Source: Vreelandella halophila (lineage in GTDB: Bacteria > Pseudomonadota > Gammaproteobacteria > Pseudomonadales > Oleiphilaceae). Taken from it: a DNA stretch of 64,000 nt. Position 1 is the first letter of the stretch. Every line of letters starts with the position of its first letter. This document shows positions 1-7,664 of the stretch, in pieces. Under the pieces are notes generated by a model. That model did no database searches. It was not told where the DNA came from and was given only the letters and a program-made list of their open reading frames with translations. A program made the translations under genes and the position numbers. The stretch is from contig NZ_JACHUZ010000011.1 of NCBI RefSeq assembly GCF_019903425.1, positions 1-64,000 of the forward strand. The letters run 5' to 3'.

Positions 1-43
1 GTAGTGTGGGAGATCCCATGTGAGAGTAGGTCATCGTCAGGCC
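1..43 (+). rRNA. rrf: 5S ribosomal RNA, 3' end only
   Basis: The first ~43 bases match the 3' third of gammaproteobacterial 5S rRNA: GTAGTGTGGG, then a CCCATG-TGAGAGTAGG block and a closing CAGGC-like end that would pair with the missing 5' end. The gene is cut by the window edge, so the rest of the rrn operon lies upstream. The exact 3' end is uncertain by a few bases. A Rho-independent terminator follows directly. Confidence 0.9.
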
Positions 44-52
44 CCTACACCC

Positions 53-90
53 AAAGCCCCGCCGGTACTCGCCGTGCGGGGCTTTTTTTT
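53..90 (+). terminator. rrn operon terminator
   Basis: The stem GCCCCGC (56-62) pairs with GCGGGGC (76-82) around a 13-base loop. An AAA on the left faces a run of eight T at 83-90. It lies about 10 bases after the 5S gene, which is the normal place for an intrinsic rrn terminator. Confidence 0.9.
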
Positions 91-93
91 GTG

Positions 94-102
94 TGTGATA
101 AT
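94..102 (+). promoter_or_regulatory. possible extended -10 promoter for holD
   Basis: TGTGATAAT reads as an extended -10 (TGn plus GATAAT at 97-102) just past the rrn terminator. There is no -35 because the terminator occupies that place. A start site 6-8 bases downstream would fall almost on the holD ATG at 109, giving a nearly leaderless message. No good Shine-Dalgarno precedes this ATG, which agrees. Read-through from rrn is the alternative. Confidence 0.3.
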
Positions 103-108
103 GACGCC

Positions 109-846
109 ATGGATGAACGTCTGCGCCGCTATTACCTGACCGCCCTGGGGATTGAGCCTTGGTGTGCCCGCTGGCCCCTGCCGGGTGCGGCACCGTCTCC
201 TGAGTTTCCTCCTGAGCCCGTGGCGCCGGCGCAGCCTGATAAACCAACGGCGGCGAAAGGTGTTATCCGCCAGCCGCCCCGGCCTGCACCTGCGGGGCAG
301 GGTGTTTCCCTGGATGCAGTCCGAGAAGCACTGGGTTCCGGTGACGATGCGCAACCGGCGGAGCCCTCTGTAGAGGAAGCGCCTGTAGAAGAGGCCAGCG
401 CCACTTCCGTTGCGGGTCAACAGGCGTTCAGCGCCATGGTCTGGCATGGGGGGCACTTCAGCCTCGCCGCCTCGGCCGCCGGGGATCTTCCGTATAAGCT
501 TGCAAACAGGCTTGGTGTCAATATCCTTTGTGCGCTCGGGGAAGTCGTGCAGGATGGAGCTACCGTTTTCCGTTGGCCGCCGTTCGATAATCCTGAACTT
601 CCCGGCAGTGATGACGCCACTTTTGAGAATGTGCTGGAACGCCTTACGGGTGGGTCAGCCTCAGGGCAGTGGATCCTCCTTGGCGAGGAGGTGGGGGCTG
701 CGATGGGGTCCATGCTGTCATCGAAAGGGCATACTGTATTGCTGTCGTCTGAGCAGATACTCGGTGAGCTTCTGGCGGAACCGGCCGCCAAGCGTGCGCT
801 CTGGGAGCATATGAAACCCCTGGTGCAGCAGGGGCAGAACCGATGA
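109..846 (+). CDS. holD: DNA polymerase III psi subunit (HolD-like), with long Pro/Ala linker
   Basis: Psi bridges the chi subunit and the clamp-loader complex of the replicative polymerase. The first ~26 residues (R-x3-Y-x-ALGIEPW...RWPLPG) resemble the E. coli HolD N-terminus (QLGITQWSLRRPGAL). The last ~35 (LLAEPAAKRALWEHM) resemble its C-terminus (LRANPTARAALWQQI). Between them, residues ~27-104 are rich in Pro, Ala, Gln and Glu and look disordered, so the protein has 245 residues against about 137 in E. coli. The ATG at 109 is chosen because an upstream in-frame ATG lies inside the 5S gene. The stop overlaps rimI by ATGA; holD-rimI-prfC is also the E. coli order apart from yjjG. Assignment rests on the two ends plus synteny. 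Confidence 0.72.
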   Translation: MDERLRRYYLTALGIEPWCARWPLPGAAPSPEFPPEPVAPAQPDKPTAAKGVIRQPPRPAPAGQGVSLDAVREALGSGDDAQPAEPSVEEAPVEEASATSVAGQQAFSAMVWHGGHFSLAASAAGDLPYKLANRLGVNILCALGEVVQDGATVFRWPPFDNPELPGSDDATFENVLERLTGGSASGQWILLGEEVGAAMGSMLSSKGHTVLLSSEQILGELLAEPAAKRALWEHMKPLVQQGQNR

Positions 847-1340
847 CCCACGGCATGCATGAACTCCGTCTGGATCAGAGCCAGCTGGCGATGACAGCGT
901 TGGATGAGGCTGACGTTCCCGGGATGATGGCTCTTGAGGAGGCAGCCTCCGGCCATCCCTGGACCCAGGGGCAGTACCTGACCTGTATGGGCGCTGAATA
1001 CCGGTTCCATGGTGCCTGGTATGGCGATGCCCTTGTGGGGTTCATCGTGGACTGGCGCATGCTGGACGAAGGGCACCTGATGAACCTGTGCGTTCATGGG
1101 CAGTTCCAGCAGCAGGGAATCGGCCGCTGCCTTTTGCGGTACTGGCTTGCCACCATGCAGCGCGAGGGTATGGCAACGCTCACGCTGGAAGTCCGTGAGT
1201 CCAACCAGGCGGCCCTGCGCCTCTATGCCAGTGAAGGGTTCGAGGACCAGGGGAGCCGCCCCGGGTACTACCGTACAGCCGATGGGACCGAGGCTGCGCG
1301 GATCATGTCGCTGAGGCTTTACGCCGGTTCGTGCCGGTAA
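843..1340 (+). CDS. rimI: Ribosomal protein alanine N-acetyltransferase RimI
   Basis: GNAT-fold enzyme that transfers acetyl from acetyl-CoA to protein N-termini, classically Ala1 of ribosomal protein S18. The acetyl-CoA loop is QQQGIGRCLL (within residues 87-98), preceded by the strand HLMNLCVH. The family segment LEVRESNQAALRLYASEGFE follows, then GYYR near the end. At 165 residues it is slightly longer than the usual ~150, from an N-terminal extension; a start at the later Met (MHELRL) is possible. The start overlaps the holD stop by four bases, so the two are translationally coupled. N-alanine specificity is inferred from family and neighbours. Confidence 0.88.
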   Translation: MTHGMHELRLDQSQLAMTALDEADVPGMMALEEAASGHPWTQGQYLTCMGAEYRFHGAWYGDALVGFIVDWRMLDEGHLMNLCVHGQFQQQGIGRCLLRYWLATMQREGMATLTLEVRESNQAALRLYASEGFEDQGSRPGYYRTADGTEAARIMSLRLYAGSCR

Positions 1341-1352
1341 CGCCTGAACTGC

Positions 1353-1358
1353 TACAAT
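1353..1358 (+). promoter_or_regulatory. candidate -10 for prfC
   Basis: TACAAT matches five of six -10 positions in the 66-base gap between rimI and prfC, followed by a GC-rich discriminator. The best -35 candidate (TTCGTG, 1328-1333) is poor, so this is a weak call. Confidence 0.3.
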
Positions 1359-1406
1359 CGCCGTCCTTTCGCCGGAGCGTACCAGAGAGAGAGCAGACCC
1401 GACGCC

Positions 1407-2987
1407 ATGAGCGATTTCACCGAGGAAGTCCGTAAACGCCGTACCTTTGCGATCATTTCGCACCCTGACGCGGGTAAGACCACCATCACCGAGAAGGTCC
1501 TGCTGTTCGGCAATGCGCTGCAGAGTGCGGGAACCGTCAAAGGCAAGAAGTCCGGGCAGCATGCCAAGTCCGACTGGATGGAGATGGAGAAACAGCGGGG
1601 GATCTCCGTAACCACCTCCGTCATGCAGTTCCCGTATCAGGACTGCCTGGTGAACCTGCTTGATACCCCGGGGCACGCGGACTTCTCCGAGGATACCTAC
1701 CGTACGCTCACCGCCGTGGATTCCTGCCTGATGGTGATCGACGCGGCCAAGGGCGTGGAGGAGCGTACCATCAAGCTGATGGAGGTGACGCGCCTGCGGG
1801 ATACGCCCATCCTGACCTTCATGAACAAACTGGATCGCGATGTCAGGGATCCGGTGGAGCTCATGGATGAGGTCGAGGACGTGCTCAATATTGCCTGCGC
1901 CCCCATCACCTGGCCCATCGGCATGGGCAAGCAGTTCCAGGGGGTCTATCACCTGCTCCGGGACGAGGTGGTCCTGTATCAATCCGGCCAGGGGCATCGC
2001 ATCCAGGACACCCGCGTGATCAAGGGGCTGGATAACCCGGAACTGGACCAGACGATCGGTACCTACGCGGAGGAGCTGCGCGAGGAAATCGAACTGGTCA
2101 AGGGTGCTTCCCATGAGTTCGACCTGGATGCCTTTCTCCGGGGCGAGCTCACCCCTGTTTACTTCGGTACGGCGTTGGGGAACTTCGGCGTGGATCACAT
2201 GCTCGACGGGCTGGTTGAGTGGGCACCGTCGCCCCAGACCCGGGAGCTCACGCAGCGCCCGGTTGAGGCTACCGAAGAGAAGTTCTCCGGCTTTGTGTTC
2301 AAGATCCAGGCGAACATGGACCCCCGGCACCGTGACCGGATCGCATTCCTAAGGATCGTCTCCGGGCGCTACCAGCAGGGCATGAAGATCCATCATGTGC
2401 GGATCGGCAAGGATGTGCGCATCAGCGACGCACTGACTTTCATGGCCGGTGACCGGGAGCGGGCCGAGGAGGCCGTTGCGGGCGACATCATCGGGCTGCA
2501 CAACCATGGCACCATTCAGCTTGGTGATACCTTCACCGAGGGTGAGAAGGATCGGTTCACGGGTATTCCCAACTTTGCGCCGGAGCTGTTCCGTCGTATC
2601 CAGCTGCGTGACCCGATGAAGGCCAAGCAGCTCCAGAAGGGGCTGATCCAGCTTTCCGAAGAGGGCGCCGTGCAGGTATTCCGGCCGGTGCGCAACAACG
2701 ACCTCATCGTGGGTGCCGTGGGCACGCTGCAGTTTGACGTGGTTGTGGCCCGGCTTAAGAACGAGTACGGGGTGGATGCCGTCTATGAGCCCATCAACGT
2801 AGCAACGGCGCGCTGGATTACCTGCGATGACCCGAAAAAGCTGGAAGAATTTGAGCGCAAAAACCAGGATAATCTGGCCCTTGATGGCAGCGACAACCTG
2901 ACCTATATCGCGCCCACCATGGTCAATCTCCAGCTGGCGCAGGAGCGTTACCCGGATGTGTCCTTCCACAAGACCAAGGAGCGGTGA
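1407..2987 (+). CDS. prfC: Peptide chain release factor 3 (RF3)
   Basis: Translational GTPase that recycles RF1/RF2 from the ribosome after termination. GTPase motifs are in order: P-loop [12 protein letters not shown] (from residue 19), the switch I block with [28 protein letters not shown] (from residue 86) and [10 protein letters not shown] (from residue 140). The C-terminal region holds the EF-G-like domains and ends FHKTKER. The 526 residues match E. coli RF3 (529). It starts at ATG 1407 after a purine-rich stretch (AGAGAGAGAG). It lies downstream of rimI as in E. coli. Confidence 0.97.
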   Translation: MSDFTEEVRKRRTFAIISHPDAGKTTITEKVLLFGNALQSAGTVKGKKSGQHAKSDWMEMEKQRGISVTTSVMQFPYQDCLVNLLDTPGHADFSEDTYRTLTAVDSCLMVIDAAKGVEERTIKLMEVTRLRDTPILTFMNKLDRDVRDPVELMDEVEDVLNIACAPITWPIGMGKQFQGVYHLLRDEVVLYQSGQGHRIQDTRVIKGLDNPELDQTIGTYAEELREEIELVKGASHEFDLDAFLRGELTPVYFGTALGNFGVDHMLDGLVEWAPSPQTRELTQRPVEATEEKFSGFVFKIQANMDPRHRDRIAFLRIVSGRYQQGMKIHHVRIGKDVRISDALTFMAGDRERAEEAVAGDIIGLHNHGTIQLGDTFTEGEKDRFTGIPNFAPELFRRIQLRDPMKAKQLQKGLIQLSEEGAVQVFRPVRNNDLIVGAVGTLQFDVVVARLKNEYGVDAVYEPINVATARWITCDDPKKLEEFERKNQDNLALDGSDNLTYIAPTMVNLQLAQERYPDVSFHKTKER

Positions 2988-3804
2988 AACGCCCGCGCAG
3001 GGGTTGATCGATGCCCACTGCCACATTGATTTCCCCTGTTTTGACGAAGGGCGGGAGCAGCTTCTGGCCGAATGCGCCGCAAGCGGGATCCGCAGGATTG
3101 TGGTGCCCGGGACGGTGCCGGACGGCTGGTCGAAGATCCTGGAGCTGGCATGCACCTATCCCATTCTGGCTCCGGCAGCCGGCCTTCATCCCTGGTGGGC
3201 GGATGAATTCGGGGACGACAGCCTCGAGCAGCTGGACCAGCTTCTGGCCGCCAACAGTGATCTGGTGGCGGTGGGGGAATGCGGGCTGGACCGGAAGCGG
3301 GGAGCGGCTCTGGAACCGCAGCAGGCGGTTTTTGAGGCCCAGATCCGGTTGGCCGCACGCCATGGTCGGCCGTTGCTAATCCACAGTGTGGGAACCCATG
3401 ACACCGTGCTGTCATTGCTGCGCCGGACCGGATTCACGGCCCCCTTTCTGATGCACGGTTTTAGTGGCTCCCTGGAGCAGGCCAAAGCGCTGGTCCGTCA
3501 GGGCGGGTTTATCGGTGTCAGCGGCATCATCACGCACCCGCAGGCCAGCAGGGCGCGGCGTGTCATGGCTCAGCTGCCTCTGGAAGCGCTGGTGCTGGAG
3601 ACGGATGCACCGGGCCTGCCACCCCACGGGGTGCCCAGGGATAGCAATACGCCACTTAATCTACCCTGGGTCCTGAATGTCCTCTGTGGCCTCCGGGAAG
3701 AACCCCGGGCGGCGATTGTGGCCGCAATCCGGGACAATACCCGGCGGCTGTTCATGCAGCGACTGGGTACCGAGGGTTTGCAGAAGCGGGGCGCTCCGGT
3801 ATAA
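2956..3804 (+). CDS. TatD-family metal-dependent hydrolase (YjjV-like)
   Basis: TIM-barrel amidohydrolase-fold nuclease family; the in vivo substrate of YjjV-type members is not settled. Metal-site motifs are present: DAHCHIDF (HxH), GECGLD, HSVGTHD, MHGFSGS and [10 protein letters not shown]. Similarity is closest to E. coli YjjV (IDTHCHFDF, VHGFSGS, LLETDAP), which also lies near prfC. The start is uncertain. ATG 2956 (282 residues) has AGGAG 10 bases upstream but overlaps the end of prfC by 32 bases; TTG 3004 would start right before the HxH motif. The stop codon overlaps the rplM -10 box. Confidence 0.85.
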   Translation: MCPSTRPRSGETPAQGLIDAHCHIDFPCFDEGREQLLAECAASGIRRIVVPGTVPDGWSKILELACTYPILAPAAGLHPWWADEFGDDSLEQLDQLLAANSDLVAVGECGLDRKRGAALEPQQAVFEAQIRLAARHGRPLLIHSVGTHDTVLSLLRRTGFTAPFLMHGFSGSLEQAKALVRQGGFIGVSGIITHPQASRARRVMAQLPLEALVLETDAPGLPPHGVPRDSNTPLNLPWVLNVLCGLREEPRAAIVAAIRDNTRRLFMQRLGTEGLQKRGAPV

Positions 3805-3805
3805 T
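3777..3805 (+). promoter_or_regulatory. rplM-rpsI promoter
   Basis: A perfect TATAAT (3800-3805) overlaps the stop codon of the upstream gene. TTTGCA (3777-3782) lies 17 bases upstream as a moderate -35. The discriminator is GC-rich (GCCGC). The context TCCGGTATAAT is repeated at the sspA promoter. Confidence 0.7.
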
Positions 3806-3828
3806 GCCGCACCTGGCTTTTGGCGGGA

Positions 3829-3902
3829 TCCGCAGCCCAGCCCCGATGCGGACCCGTTCGATACCTGGTTGTGATTACACGTCGCGGCCCTCGCAGGACG
3901 TG
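3829..3902 (+). promoter_or_regulatory. structured leader upstream of rplM
   Basis: The ~120-base leader of rplM contains two inverted repeats. TCCGCA (3829-3834) pairs with TGCGGA (3847-3852). CACGTC (3878-3883) pairs with GACGTG (3897-3902), extended inward by GCG/CGC after a small AG bulge. L13 is known to repress its own operon through the leader mRNA in E. coli. That this structure is the L13 site here is inference from position only. Confidence 0.4.
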
Positions 3903-3934
3903 ACGTCATAGCTTATTGATTCAAGGCGGGATTC

Positions 3935-4363
3935 ATGAAAACTCAGAGTGCAAAACCGGAAAGCGTTACACGCGACTGGTTCGTGGTGGACGCGGCTGAC
4001 AAGACGCTGGGGCGTCTTTCAACGGAAATTGCCCGTCGTCTTCGGGGCAAGCATAAACCGGAATTTACCCCTCATGTGGACACGGGTGACTACATCGTGG
4101 TCATCAATGCGGAGAAAGTGCGCGTGACTGGCAGAAAGAGCACGCAGAAGCACTACTATCGCCATACCGGCTATCCGGGTGGGCTGCGTTCGATGAACTT
4201 CGAGGAGATGATCCAGCGTCATCCCGAACGTGTCATCGAGTACTCAGTGAAGGGCATGCTGCCGCGTGGTCCGCTGGGTCGTGCCATGTTCCGGAAGCTC
4301 AAGGTCTATGCCGGCGACGAGCATCCGCACGCCGCTCAGCAGCCCCAGCAACTCGAGATTTAA
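3935..4363 (+). CDS. rplM: 50S ribosomal protein L13
   Basis: Early-binding large-subunit protein that contacts 23S rRNA. The 142 residues equal the E. coli length. Family blocks are clear: [48 protein letters not shown], the [11 protein letters not shown] motif and [23 protein letters not shown]. It starts at ATG 3935 after AAGGCGGG. It is first gene of the rplM-rpsI operon, with its own promoter and a long leader. Confidence 0.98.
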   Translation: MKTQSAKPESVTRDWFVVDAADKTLGRLSTEIARRLRGKHKPEFTPHVDTGDYIVVINAEKVRVTGRKSTQKHYYRHTGYPGGLRSMNFEEMIQRHPERVIEYSVKGMLPRGPLGRAMFRKLKVYAGDEHPHAAQQPQQLEI

Positions 4364-4376
4364 ACGGAAGGCGATT

Positions 4377-4769
4377 ATGTCAGCTACTTATAACTACGGT
4401 ACCGGTCGTCGCAAGATGTCGTCCGCACGGGTGTTTATCAAGCCCGGCAGCGGTAACATTGAAGTCAACGGGCAGTCCCTGGAACACTTCTTCGGTCGTG
4501 ATACCCTCCGGATGATCGTCAAGCAGCCACTGGTGGTTGCCGACGCCGAGAACCGGTTCGATATCAAGATCACCGTCAGCGGTGGTGGTTCCAGCGGCCA
4601 GGCCGGCGCGGTCCGCCACGGCCTGACGCGCGCGCTGATGGACTACGATGAGACGCTGCGCCCTGCGCTGCGCCGTGCCGGCTACGTGACGCGTGATGAT
4701 CGCGCGGTTGAGCGTAAGAAAGTCGGTCTCCGCAAGGCTCGTAAGCGGCCGCAGTACTCCAAGCGCTAA
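4377..4769 (+). CDS. rpsI: 30S ribosomal protein S9
   Basis: Small-subunit protein whose C-terminal tail reaches the P-site tRNA. The 130 residues match E. coli. It carries [31 protein letters not shown], the [20 protein letters not shown] block and the basic tail [17 protein letters not shown]. The ATG at 4377 follows GGAAGG and lies 13 bases after the rplM stop, so the pair is co-transcribed. Upstream in-frame starts lie inside rplM and are not used. Confidence 0.98.
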   Translation: MSATYNYGTGRRKMSSARVFIKPGSGNIEVNGQSLEHFFGRDTLRMIVKQPLVVADAENRFDIKITVSGGGSSGQAGAVRHGLTRALMDYDETLRPALRRAGYVTRDDRAVERKKVGLRKARKRPQYSKR

Positions 4770-4792
4770 GCCGCCTTCGGCGGCAGCCCCGG

Positions 4793-4821
4793 AAGGCCCG
4801 ATTTGCAGATCGGGCCTTTTT
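4793..4821 (+). terminator. rplM-rpsI terminator
   Basis: A 10-base perfect stem AAGGCCCGAT (4793-4802) pairs with ATCGGGCCTT (4809-4818) around TTGCAG, followed by TTT. A smaller hairpin, GCCGCC-TTC-GGCGGC (4770-4784), directly follows the rpsI stop. Confidence 0.92.
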
Positions 4822-4847
4822 GTGTCGGGCAGTGCAAGGTTGCAAAC

Positions 4848-4876
4848 TTGTAAGCGGTGACTGATTTAAATAACAT
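4848..4876 (+). promoter_or_regulatory. candidate petABC promoter
   Basis: In the gap between the rpsI terminator and petA, TTGTAA (4848-4853) and TAACAT (4871-4876) are spaced 17 bases in the most AT-rich part (ATTTAAATAACATTT). Both hexamers are imperfect and other registers are possible. The rest of the gap (to 4977) shows no further gene or strong hairpin. Confidence 0.35.
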
Positions 4877-4977
4877 TTGGTCGTTTTGATGCGGGTTGAA
4901 CGCGACCGAATCAGGAGCGAACCGAGTGCGTCGAATGACCGCCTCGGCACGCGAATGCTTAATGGGAGAAGGCCAGT

Positions 4978-5577
4978 ATGAACAATGGCGACGTGAACCA
5001 CGGTCGGCGGCGCTTTCTGGTGGGCGCAACGACGGTTGTTGGTGGCGTCGGGGCTGTTGGAGCCGCGGTGCCGTTTGTCAGTTCCTGGTGGCCCAGTGCC
5101 AAAGCTGAGGCAGCTGGGGCCCCACGCAGGGTGGATATCTCAAAAATCGATGCTGGTCAACGGATAACCGTTGAGTGGCGTGGGAAGCCGGTTTGGGTGG
5201 TAAGGCGCACATCGGTAATGCTGGAAAACCTTGAAGGGATTTCTGATCGCCTTGAGGATCCGGAGTCCAAGGAGCCTCAGCAGCCTCCCTACATCGAGGG
5301 CCATGCCCGTGCGATCAAGCCGGAGTTCCTGGTTGTAGTTGGTATCTGCACCCATCTGGGCTGCTCGCCCAGCTTCAGACCTACGGAAGGCGCTGAAGGT
5401 CTCGGTGATGATTGGCCCGGCGGATTCTTCTGCGCCTGTCACGGATCCAAGTTTGATCTTTCGGGGCGGGTCTTCACGGGCGTTCCTGCACCGACCAATC
5501 TCGAAGTCCCGCCGTACCGATATGAGGATGACGGTCAGACCATCGCCATTGGCCTGGATCCGGAGGATGCAGCATGA
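4978..5577 (+). CDS. petA: Ubiquinol-cytochrome c reductase iron-sulfur subunit (Rieske)
   Basis: High-potential [2Fe-2S] subunit of the bc1 complex, moving electrons from ubiquinol to cytochrome c1 on the periplasmic side. The N-terminus carries a twin-arginine motif (GRRRFLVG) and a hydrophobic anchor (residues ~15-37). The cluster motifs are CTHLGC (C124, H126, C129) and CACHGS (C152, C154, H155), which include the disulfide pair. The 199 residues are normal for proteobacteria. ATG 4978 has GAGAAGG upstream. The stop overlaps petB by ATGA. Confidence 0.97.
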   Translation: MNNGDVNHGRRRFLVGATTVVGGVGAVGAAVPFVSSWWPSAKAEAAGAPRRVDISKIDAGQRITVEWRGKPVWVVRRTSVMLENLEGISDRLEDPESKEPQQPPYIEGHARAIKPEFLVVVGICTHLGCSPSFRPTEGAEGLGDDWPGGFFCACHGSKFDLSGRVFTGVPAPTNLEVPPYRYEDDGQTIAIGLDPEDAA

Positions 5578-6809
5578 ATAAACTTCTTCAGTGGGTCGAC
5601 GAACGGTTGCCGGTTGTGGACGCTTTCGAGCGCCACATGAGCAAGTACTACGCCCCCAAAAACTTCAACGTCTGGTACGTCTTTGGCGTTCTCTCGATGC
5701 TGGTGCTGGTCAACCAGCTTCTGACAGGCATCTGGCTGACTATGATGTACACGCCGACTGCCGAGGGCGCGTTCGCCTCGGTTGAATACATCATGCGGGA
5801 TGTGGAATACGGCTGGCTGCTGCGCTACATGCACTCCACCGGCGCCTCCATGTTCTTTCTGGTGGTCTACCTCCACATGTTCCGGGGCCTCATGTACGGC
5901 TCCTACCAGAAGCCACGTGAGCTGATCTGGGTCTTCGGCATGGCGATCTACCTGATCCTCATGGCGGAGGCGTTCATGGGCTACGTGCTTCCCTGGGGAC
6001 AGATGTCCTACTGGGGCGCCCAGGTCATCATCAACCTGTTCAGTGCCATTCCCGGCATCGGCGAAGACCTGGCGTTGTGGATCCGGGGTGACTACCTGAT
6101 CTCGGGCGCTACCCTCAACCGCTTCTTCGCGTTGCACGTGGTGGCGATGCCGATGGTGCTTATCGGGCTGGTGATCCTGCACATCCTTGCTCTGCACGAG
6201 GTTGGGTCCAACAATCCTGATGGCATCGATATCAAGAAGAACAAGGACGCTGACGGCAAGCCGAAAGACGGCATCCCGTTCCACCCCTATTACACGGTGC
6301 ATGACCTGGTACCGATTGCGGTCTTTCTTGCGGTGTTTGCCATCGTTGTTTTTTACTTCCCGGAAATGGGCGGGTACTTCATTGAGAAACCGAACTTCCA
6401 GGAGGCGGACCCGCTGCAGACCCCGGATCACATCGCGCCAGTGTGGTACTTTACACCCTTCTACGCGATGCTGCGGGCAATCACCTTCAATCTGTTGGGC
6501 CTTTCCTCGCAGTTCTGGGGTGTTGTCGTGATGGGCGCTGCCGTAGCCATCCTCTTTGTGCTGCCCTGGCTTGACCGGAGCCCGGTGCGGTCGATGCGCT
6601 ACAAGGGGTGGTTCAGTCGTGGCGCGCTGGCGCTGTTCGCGGTCAGTTTCGTGATGCTCGGCTATCTGGGGGCTGAACCGGCGACGCCGATCAAGACGAT
6701 GCTCGCGCAGCTCGGCACTGCCATCTACTTCGGTTACTTCATCCTCATGCCGTTCTATACACGGATGGAGTCCACAAAACCGGTTCCGGAGAGGGTGACA
6801 ACCAAATGA
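5574..6809 (+). CDS. petB: Cytochrome b of the bc1 complex
   Basis: Membrane subunit holding hemes bL and bH and the Qo and Qi quinone sites. About eight membrane helices are visible. Heme-ligand histidines lie in helix II (HSTGASMFFLVVYLHMFRG) and helix IV (FALHVVAMP...ILHILALHEVGSNNP). The usual Qo-loop PEWY is PVWY here (residues 289-292), so the conserved glutamate is absent. Its 411 residues match proteobacterial petB, not the split b6/IV form. It overlaps petA and petC by four bases each, indicating one translationally coupled petABC operon. Confidence 0.97.
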   Translation: MNKLLQWVDERLPVVDAFERHMSKYYAPKNFNVWYVFGVLSMLVLVNQLLTGIWLTMMYTPTAEGAFASVEYIMRDVEYGWLLRYMHSTGASMFFLVVYLHMFRGLMYGSYQKPRELIWVFGMAIYLILMAEAFMGYVLPWGQMSYWGAQVIINLFSAIPGIGEDLALWIRGDYLISGATLNRFFALHVVAMPMVLIGLVILHILALHEVGSNNPDGIDIKKNKDADGKPKDGIPFHPYYTVHDLVPIAVFLAVFAIVVFYFPEMGGYFIEKPNFQEADPLQTPDHIAPVWYFTPFYAMLRAITFNLLGLSSQFWGVVVMGAAVAILFVLPWLDRSPVRSMRYKGWFSRGALALFAVSFVMLGYLGAEPATPIKTMLAQLGTAIYFGYFILMPFYTRMESTKPVPERVTTK

Positions 6810-7564
6810 AACAGCTTCTGACCATAATACTGGTGATGTGCATGCCGGTCGTCGCCCTGGCGGCTGGTGGTGGTGGCGGCAACCTCGACAGTATGGAGCC
6901 GGACCTGAGTGATCAGGCCTCGCTCCAACGTGGTGCCCAGCTCTTCACCAACAACTGCATGGGTTGCCATTCGGCGGAGTATTCCCGCTACAAGCGGGTG
7001 GCCAAGGACCTCGGGATTCCGAAGGAGCTTTACGAAAAGAACCTGATCTTCACGGATGCCCGTTTCGGTGAACTGATGAACATCGCCATGCCCGAGGAGC
7101 AGGCCGCTTCCTGGTTCGGCACAGCACCGCCGGACCTGACCCTGACTGCAAGGGTGAATGGGCCGGACTGGCTCTACTCGTACCTGCGCGCTTTCTATAA
7201 GGATGAAAGTCGGCCGCATGGCGTGAATAACGCGGTGTTCGACAACGTGGGCATGCCCCATGTAATGGTCAACCAGGGCGGGCTCTGCGCCGAGCCGCCT
7301 CATCTTGGCCAGGAACCGGAAGTGGATCCCTCCACCGGCGAAGTGGTCGGGGATAAGATCTGCGATGACTGGGCGATTGAAGGTAGCATGGAGCCGGAAG
7401 AATTCGACCGGGCCATGTATGACCTTACGAACTTTTTGGTCTATCTTGGTGAGCCGGCCCTGATGGATCGCAAGCGTATTGGCGTTTACGTGCTGATCTT
7501 CATCGGTGTCTTCTTCATCTTCGCGTACCTGCTGAACCGCGAATACTGGAAAGACATCCACTGA
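6806..7564 (+). CDS. petC: Cytochrome c1
   Basis: Heme-c subunit of bc1 that passes electrons to soluble cytochrome c. A cleavable signal peptide spans residues 1-~21 (ending ALAAGG). The single heme site is CMGCH (C51, C54, H55), followed by SAEYSRYKRV. Motifs PPDLTLTARVNGPDWLYSYLRAFY and NAVFDNVGMPHVM are family-typical, the Met being a likely axial ligand. A C-terminal anchor (GVYVLIFIGVFFIFAYLLN) ends at KDIH. 252 residues. Last gene of petABC; the sspA promoter begins at its 3' end. Confidence 0.97.
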   Translation: MKQLLTIILVMCMPVVALAAGGGGGNLDSMEPDLSDQASLQRGAQLFTNNCMGCHSAEYSRYKRVAKDLGIPKELYEKNLIFTDARFGELMNIAMPEEQAASWFGTAPPDLTLTARVNGPDWLYSYLRAFYKDESRPHGVNNAVFDNVGMPHVMVNQGGLCAEPPHLGQEPEVDPSTGEVVGDKICDDWAIEGSMEPEEFDRAMYDLTNFLVYLGEPALMDRKRIGVYVLIFIGVFFIFAYLLNREYWKDIH

Positions 7565-7580
7565 GGGAGTCCGGTATAAT
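7551..7580 (+). promoter_or_regulatory. sspA-sspB promoter
   Basis: A perfect TATAAT (7575-7580) lies 11 bases after the petC stop. AAGACA (7551-7556) lies 18 bases upstream and matches the GACA part of a -35. The discriminator CCCGCC is GC-rich. The -10 context TCCGGTATAAT is the same as at rplM. Confidence 0.65.
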
Positions 7581-7592
7581 CCCGCCTCCAGC

Positions 7593-7613
7593 GCCCGGTA
7601 CGCCGTACCGGGC
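7593..7613 (+). other. perfect 9-bp hairpin in the sspA leader
   Basis: GCCCGGTAC (7593-7601) and GTACCGGGC (7605-7613) are exact complements around a 3-base loop. No T run follows, so it is not a standard terminator. If transcription starts about 7 bases after the TATAAT, the stem begins within the first ten bases of the sspA mRNA. Confidence 0.6.
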
Positions 7614-7664
7614 CATCCGCGTTCAGTCCCTTCTTTCCGATCGGCGATATCATGGGGTAATACT

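Noticed and set aside
417-2330. Long open frame on the minus strand (over 600 codons) across holD, rimI and prfC
   Set aside because: It is antisense to three genes with clear family motifs, and its product shows no recognisable domain. High GC leaves long antisense frames open.
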